Of a stretch of DNA of 64,000 nt, positions 60,245 to 64,000 are shown piece after piece. The stretch lies in the NCBI RefSeq assembly GCF_000765215.1, contig NZ_JPJE01000036.1, positions 1 through 64,000 of the forward strand, given 5' to 3'. Position 1 is the stretch's first letter. Each line of letters starts with the position of its first letter. The position numbers and the translations under genes are program-made. A model generated the notes under the pieces. That model worked only from the letters and a program-made list of their open reading frames with translations, was not told where the DNA came from and did not search any database. The stretch is from Eubacterium sp. ER2. GTDB lineage: Bacteria; Bacillota; Clostridia; Lachnospirales; Lachnospiraceae.

Positions 60245-61648
60245 TTACGCCTCATCGGCTGCGTCGGCCAGAGCCGCCTTCATCATGATGGCGCACTCCA
60301 CTCTCTTGCGCTGCATCTCGCATCCGATGTCGTAGGCCTCATGGATGGTGCCATGGAAATTGTAGGCGTTGGCCATGCATCCGCCGCTGCAGTAAAACTT
60401 GGCAAAGCAGTTCCTGCATTTCTCCTTGGAGTAGACGCTGCAGCTTCTGAACTCATCCGCGATCTCCGGTCGGGTGATCCCCTCGTCCACATTTCCCATG
60501 AGGAACTCCTCCTGGCCCACAAACTGGTGACAGGGATAGAGATCTCCCCAGGGCGTCACGGCCAGGTACTCTGTGCCGGAGCCGCAGCCCGACAGCCTCT
60601 TGGACACGCAGGGTCCGCCCTCCAGGTCGATCATAAAGTGGAAGAAATTAAATCCCTTCCCCTCCTTCTCCCTCTCGATCATGATTTTTGCCAGGTGGTC
60701 GTACTCCTCGCAGATCTTCGGGATGTCCTCCTCCCGGATGGCGTAGGGATCGGACTCATCTCCCACCACCGGCTCGATGGACATCTGCTTGAAGCCAAGG
60801 TCTGCAAAGTGCAGCACGTCGTTGGAGAAATCCAGGTTGTTTCTCGTGAAGGTGCCGCGGACGTAATACCTCTCCTGGTTCCTGCTGTCCGCCAGCTTCT
60901 GGAACTTGGGAACAATGAGGTCGTAGCTTCCCTTGCCGCTGCGGAAGGGGCGCATGGCATCGTTCACCTCTTTGCGGCCATCCAGGCTGAGGACCACGTT
61001 GTCCATCTCCTTGTTGATAAATTCCTGTATCTCGTCATTTAAGAGCACCCCGTTGGTGGTCACAGTAAAGCGGAAGTGCTTGTCGTGCAGCTTCTCCTGC
61101 TGCCGGCCGTAGGCGACCAGGTCCTTCACCACCTGCCAGTTCATGAGCGGCTCGCCGCCGAAGAAATCCACCTCCAGGTTCCTCCTGTTTCCGGAGGAGG
61201 CGATGAGGAAATCCAGCGCCTTCTTTCCCACCTCATAGCTCATGAGGGCACGGCGGCCGTGGTACTCTCCTTCCTCCGCAAAGCAGTATTTGCACGCCAG
61301 GTTACAGTCGTGGGCAATGTGGAGGCACAGCGCCTTGACCACGGTCTTCCTCTGCTTCACCTGGTCGATCATGGGCTCAAAAACATCCCTGGTAAAAAGC
61401 CTTCCCTCCTGGGTCAGCTCTTTAATATCCTCCCAGGCCTCCCGGATCTGCCCGGCCTCGTACCTGTCTCCCAGCGCCTCCTGGAGTCCCTCCAGCGTCT
61501 CCGGCTTTTCCAGGGCAGCCAGATCCGGCTCCTCCCCCGCCGCCAGATGGGCGATGGCGTCATAGCAGAGCTCATCCACCACATGGACAGCGCCGCTGTT
61601 CACATCCAGGACAATGTTGTATCCATTATTCCGGTACTGATGTATCAC
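60245..61648 (-). CDS. scfB: Radical-SAM SCIFF peptide maturase (thioether-forming)
   Basis: A 467-residue radical-SAM/SPASM enzyme that makes thioether bridges in the SCIFF peptide encoded just upstream. The SAM cluster motif is CNLACKYC near 114-121, with VDFFGGEPLMNWQVV near 162. The C-terminal SPASM cysteines are visible in CGSGTEYLAVTPWGDLYPC, FRSCSVYSKEKCRNCFAKF and YCSGG. Start is GTG 61648 with AAAGGGG upstream. An N-terminal domain of about 90 residues matches the RiPP recognition element role. The family call is strengthened by the adjacent peptide. Confidence 0.95.
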   Translation of the reverse strand: MIHQYRNNGYNIVLDVNSGAVHVVDELCYDAIAHLAAGEEPDLAALEKPETLEGLQEALGDRYEAGQIREAWEDIKELTQEGRLFTRDVFEPMIDQVKQRKTVVKALCLHIAHDCNLACKYCFAEEGEYHGRRALMSYEVGKKALDFLIASSGNRRNLEVDFFGGEPLMNWQVVKDLVAYGRQQEKLHDKHFRFTVTTNGVLLNDEIQEFINKEMDNVVLSLDGRKEVNDAMRPFRSGKGSYDLIVPKFQKLADSRNQERYYVRGTFTRNNLDFSNDVLHFADLGFKQMSIEPVVGDESDPYAIREEDIPKICEEYDHLAKIMIEREKEGKGFNFFHFMIDLEGGPCVSKRLSGCGSGTEYLAVTPWGDLYPCHQFVGQEEFLMGNVDEGITRPEIADEFRSCSVYSKEKCRNCFAKFYCSGGCMANAYNFHGTIHEAYDIGCEMQRKRVECAIMMKAALADAADEA

Positions 61649-61694
61649 TTCAGATACCCCTTTCTGTCTTCATTTTTTCCTATACCACAAGAAA

Positions 61695-61713
61695 CAGCGG
61701 CCGAAAGCCGCTG
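61695..61713 (-). terminator. Hairpin between SCIFF and its maturase
   Basis: CAGCGGC (61695-61701) pairs with GCCGCTG (61707-61713), followed on the minus strand by TTTCTT. It could partly stop transcription so that the peptide is made in excess over the enzyme. Confidence 0.65.
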
Positions 61714-61746
61714 CCCCCTTAGTAGATACTTTTTAATTCCAACTGA

Positions 61747-61890
61747 CTATTTCTTCTGCTCGCAGGTCTGATTTCCCACTGTGCAGGATGTCTTGCAAGC
61801 TGACTGGCAGGATGTCTGACATTCTCCGCAGCCGCCTTTTTTCATTGTATTTGTCAATGTCTGTGTATTTAATGTCTTTACATGTTTCAT
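61747..61890 (-). CDS. scfA: SCIFF six-cysteine RiPP precursor peptide
   Basis: A 47-residue peptide: an N-terminal leader MKHVKTLNTQTLTNTMKKGG and a Cys-rich core CGECQTSCQSACKTSCTVGN ending QTCEQKK, with six cysteines, the hallmark of SCIFF (six cysteines in forty-five residues). AAGGAGGG lies 8 bases before the ATG. The maturase gene is 98 bases downstream. The function of the finished peptide in clostridia is unresolved. The gene is short and easy to miss; a frame on the same strand that overlaps it is a shadow. Confidence 0.97.
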   Translation of the reverse strand: MKHVKTLNTQTLTNTMKKGGCGECQTSCQSACKTSCTVGNQTCEQKK

Positions 61891-61977
61891 CTTGTACACC
61901 CTCCTTCGCATCTTTGACTTCTGATATTATAGCACAAGGCTCTCTGTTTTGGAAGTATTTTTTCGTCTTTTGCAAGG

Positions 61978-62352
61978 TCAGGAGATCATGCCGCCGATCA
62001 TGCCGCCTCCCGCGCACAGCGCAAAGGTGGTGGCCATGTGGATGCCGCTGCCGTCCAGGGTCCGGTACACCCCCAGGGTGATGAGGATGAGGAGCACAAA
62101 ATACAGGACTCCCGTCATGAGCCCCCACAGAAATCTCCGCGACTTTGCCATCTTTCCCGCCGCCAGCCCGCCGATCAGGGTGGCGGCGATATAGATGGCC
62201 ACGATCCCCGCCGACACCGCCTTCTCATCAAGCTGCAGCCTGTACAGAAGAAGGGCCAGCAGAAGAAGGAGGGCCCCCGTCACCACGTAGGACAGCAGCA
62301 GCGCCTTGAGGATCCAGAGTATCTTTGTCTCTTTTCCGGCTTTTTTATCCAT
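61978..62352 (-). CDS. TIGR04086-family membrane protein
   Basis: A 124-residue protein with four transmembrane helices (around 15-36, 46-66, 75-95 and 105-122), small residues in the last (CAGGGMIGGMIS). It matches the TIGR04086 family that regularly neighbours the SCIFF genes in clostridia. Function is unknown. It is encoded 87 bases upstream of the SCIFF peptide gene in the same direction. Confidence 0.8.
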   Translation of the reverse strand: MDKKAGKETKILWILKALLLSYVVTGALLLLLALLLYRLQLDEKAVSAGIVAIYIAATLIGGLAAGKMAKSRRFLWGLMTGVLYFVLLILITLGVYRTLDGSGIHMATTFALCAGGGMIGGMIS

Positions 62353-62445
62353 ATTCTCTTTCTCCTTGTCCAGTTATTTCCTATCTAATGGATATGAAAC
62401 GCCCGGACTGATTATGAGTTCCATATGGATTTTTCTCCCGCTTCC

Positions 62446-62994
62446 TCACTGCTCCATCTGCCTGCCCAGAAATCCCGCCGCGCAGGAGGCCAGCTTCAGC
62501 TCTGTCTCCCCCAGCTTCCTCTTCTCGTCCTTTCCAAGGATCATGACTCCTCCGATCACATCCCCCTCGCAGAGGATGGGGCAGATGACCTGCTGGGTGC
62601 AGCCGTCGTCCTCCTCCCCGGTGACCCGGATGAACCTCTTCTCCCCCTCCGCGGCCAGGATATCCTTCCTCTCCTCCAGCGCCTTCTCCAGAGGCCTGGC
62701 GATATATTTCTCCTGGAAATCCTTCTTCCCGCTGCCCGCGGCGGCCACGATCTGATCCATATCGCAGATGCACACGAGATACCCCGCCGTCTGGGCCAGA
62801 CTGTCTGCATACTGCCTGGCGAAGGCGGACAGCTCCCCGATGGGAGAATATTTCTTCAGGATGATCTCTCCCTCCCGGTCCGTAAATATCTCCAGCGGGT
62901 CGCCCTCCCGTATCCGGAGGGTTCTTCGTATCTCCTTTGGGATCACCACTCTCCCCAGATCATCGATCCTTCTTACAATCCCGGTTGCCTTCAT
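62446..62994 (-). CDS. spoVT: Stage V sporulation protein T
   Basis: A 182-residue transcription factor of late forespore genes. The AbrB-like swapped-hairpin domain is GIVRRIDDLGRVVIPKEIRR and TLRIREGDPLEIFTDREGEI at 5-45, followed by a GAF domain (about 60-180) with DILAAEGEKRFIRVTGEE and VICPILCEGDVIGGVMILG. It shows that the organism makes spores. Good ribosome-binding site upstream. It lies 93 bases upstream of the TIGR04086 gene. Confidence 0.95.
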   Translation of the reverse strand: MKATGIVRRIDDLGRVVIPKEIRRTLRIREGDPLEIFTDREGEIILKKYSPIGELSAFARQYADSLAQTAGYLVCICDMDQIVAAAGSGKKDFQEKYIARPLEKALEERKDILAAEGEKRFIRVTGEEDDGCTQQVICPILCEGDVIGGVMILGKDEKRKLGETELKLASCAAGFLGRQMEQ

Positions 62995-63086
62995 ATAAAA
63001 ATTTCCTCCATCTTACATTCTATCCATTTATCTTTCTTGCTGTAGATAATGGTAGTATCTGTAAAGACAGAGGAAATTATACATTT

Positions 63087-63629
63087 TCACTCTCCCGGCC
63101 GGAGCAGCCTGCCCCGCAGCCTGGTCCAGATTTGAGCCTGGGCATATTCGTAGGCGTTGTCATAGATCCACAGACCTGCCTGCCCTGCCGCCAGGACGCC
63201 CGCAAGAACCGCCGGCGACAGCTCCCTGGAAAAAAGGAGACCCTGGAGCAAAAAGACTGCCGGGATGTACATGACGTTGAACACCAGATACTTGATCACC
63301 CAGAACAAACCTCTTTTCCGCGCCCTGCCGGAGCTTTTGGCGAGAAGCCTCCAGGCCCCCTCGACAGCCAGGATATAGAGCCCCATAGCCCCAAAGGTCA
63401 CTACGTAGAATTTGTTGGGCGCCAGGATAAAGCCAAGGAGGACGGCCGCCAGATAGAAGGCCAGCCCCAGCTTCATCCCCGCCTCCCGGATGACGATCCC
63501 CACGAAGAAGGAGGACGCTGCCAGGAAAAACAGGGTTCCCGTCTCAAAGACGCTCCCCAGCGCCATAAAAAGAATACACAGGGCGAGGGCGAGCCCGCCG
63601 AACGCCATCATTCTCGATTTTATATGCAT
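63087..63629 (-). CDS. Membrane protein of unknown function
   Basis: A 180-residue protein with about five hydrophobic segments (ALALCILFMALG, LFFLAASSFFVGIVI, LAFYLAAVLLGFIL, FYVVTFGAMGLYILAV, VIKYLVFNVMYIPAVFLL). No family is recognised. The start at 63629 overlaps the stop of the upstream DnaJ-like gene by 10 bases, suggesting translational coupling. The frame continues 16 codons further upstream but that region is coding in the other gene. Confidence 0.75.
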   Translation of the reverse strand: MHIKSRMMAFGGLALALCILFMALGSVFETGTLFFLAASSFFVGIVIREAGMKLGLAFYLAAVLLGFILAPNKFYVVTFGAMGLYILAVEGAWRLLAKSSGRARKRGLFWVIKYLVFNVMYIPAVFLLQGLLFSRELSPAVLAGVLAAGQAGLWIYDNAYEYAQAQIWTRLRGRLLRPGE

Positions 63630-64000
63630 GTGCAAAGATCTCCTCCCATACACTCGCAGAGCTGATCCGCGATACAAAGGTCACAGCACATATTGCCTGT
63701 GCCGCAGCTTCCGCCTGATCCGTAATAGCCTCCCCCGTATGGATTGTTCTGATACCTGCGGCTGTTGAATTCAATCTGATTGAGGAGCTGCCGGTACTGC
63801 ACGTTGTTCGGCTCCATGTTCACTGCCGTGGCCGCCTGGTCCCTGGCCAGCACATTGTTCCCAAGCCCGGCGTTTGCGAAAGCGCTGGCGTAGTACCACA
63901 TGGAGGTGCGGTTCTGCATCCGGTTCAGCACGTTCAGGGCGTCCTGGTAGCGCCTGCTGTTGATAAAGTTGATGGCCGCCTGCATCTCCACATCCTGCTG
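63620..64000 (-). CDS. C-terminal part of a TPR/J-domain-type protein with Cys-rich tail (cut by window end)
   Basis: The last 126 or so residues of a protein that continues past position 64000. The visible part has a TPR-like repeat (AAINFINSRRYQDALNVLNR and AGLGNNVLARDQAATAVNME), a Tyr/Gly-rich linker, and an unusual tail with eight Cys: SCGTGNMCCDLCIADQLC then ECMGGDLCTCI. In related clostridia such tails occur on J-domain membrane proteins, but no J domain can be seen here. It overlaps the downstream membrane-protein gene. Confidence 0.75.
   Translation of the reverse strand, partial: QQDVEMQAAINFINSRRYQDALNVLNRMQNRTSMWYYASAFANAGLGNNVLARDQAATAVNMEPNNVQYRQLLNQIEFNSRRYQNNPYGGGYYGSGGSCGTGNMCCDLCIADQLCECMGGDLCTCI

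Noticed and set aside
57058-60288. A very long open frame on the plus strand opposite recJ and secDF
   Set aside because: It lies antisense to two well-recognised genes, has no recognisable domains and a His/Gly/Val-rich composition typical of an antisense shadow in GC-rich coding DNA.
61733-62128. Minus-strand frame overlapping SCIFF in another phase
   Set aside because: Its sequence is His/Gly/Arg-rich nonsense, and it covers the true SCIFF gene and part of the TIGR04086 gene.

Overview
The window comes from a spore-forming, anaerobic, Gram-positive gut-type bacterium, most likely a member of the Lachnospiraceae (Clostridia). Pointers are spoVT, the SCIFF peptide and its radical-SAM maturase, the hrcA-grpE-dnaK-dnaJ operon with a CIRCE element, strong AGGAGG ribosome-binding sites, a T-box ahead of ilvB, a THF riboswitch ahead of folT, and tRNAs without an encoded CCA end. 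No phage, transposase or CRISPR array was seen.

Layout. 0-3.5 kb: an AT-rich cassette with a GH32-like glycosidase, a divergent LacI-type regulator and a YesL membrane protein. 3.6-10.5 kb: a fructoside uptake operon (lipoprotein, two permeases, MsmK-type ATPase, GH32 hydrolase) facing a LacI-type regulator, with repeated palindromic operators between them. 10.5-15.6 kb: the heat-shock operon. 15.8-16.7 kb: an RluA-type pseudouridine synthase. 16.8-31.9 kb: a tungsten/molybdopterin island on the minus strand. It has MOSC, a four-cluster ferredoxin and an AOR-family tungsten oxidoreductase, a MoaD-like protein, NuoE/NuoF/NuoG-like subunits, MoaA, the tungstate importer TupABC, two MoeA proteins (one fused to a PBP domain), a MoeB-like protein and a MOSC-MogA fusion. 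Two related structured leaders, one before the ferredoxin-AOR genes and one before tupA, look like Moco/Tuco riboswitches. 32-33.6 kb: a drug-type ABC exporter. 33.7-37.6 kb: ilvE and ilvBN with the T-box. 37.8-41.5 kb: a small membrane protein and a thyA-dfr-glycosyltransferase-PHP operon. 41.7-43.1 kb: a Fur-controlled DUF3793-flavodoxin-DUF2325 operon. 43.2-45.8 kb: folT with a THF riboswitch, a MarR regulator, and hom. 45.9-47.2 kb: two identical tRNA-Gly genes flanking a metallophosphoesterase. 47.2-64 kb: the syntenic clostridial block aspS, hisS, hemZ, an MBL hydrolase, relA, apt, recJ, secDF, the SCIFF maturase, SCIFF, a TIGR04086 protein, spoVT and two less-known genes, the last cut by the window end.

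How the genes work together. The most remarkable part is the 17-32 kb island. It encodes tungstate uptake, pterin cofactor assembly, and an aldehyde-oxidising enzyme whose NuoEFG-like partners would let it bifurcate electrons to NAD+ and ferredoxin. Both transcription units appear to be controlled by RNA elements that could sense the tungsten or molybdenum cofactor. Function calls come from reading protein sequences and motifs by eye. No database search was run, and base-composition remarks are visual impressions.
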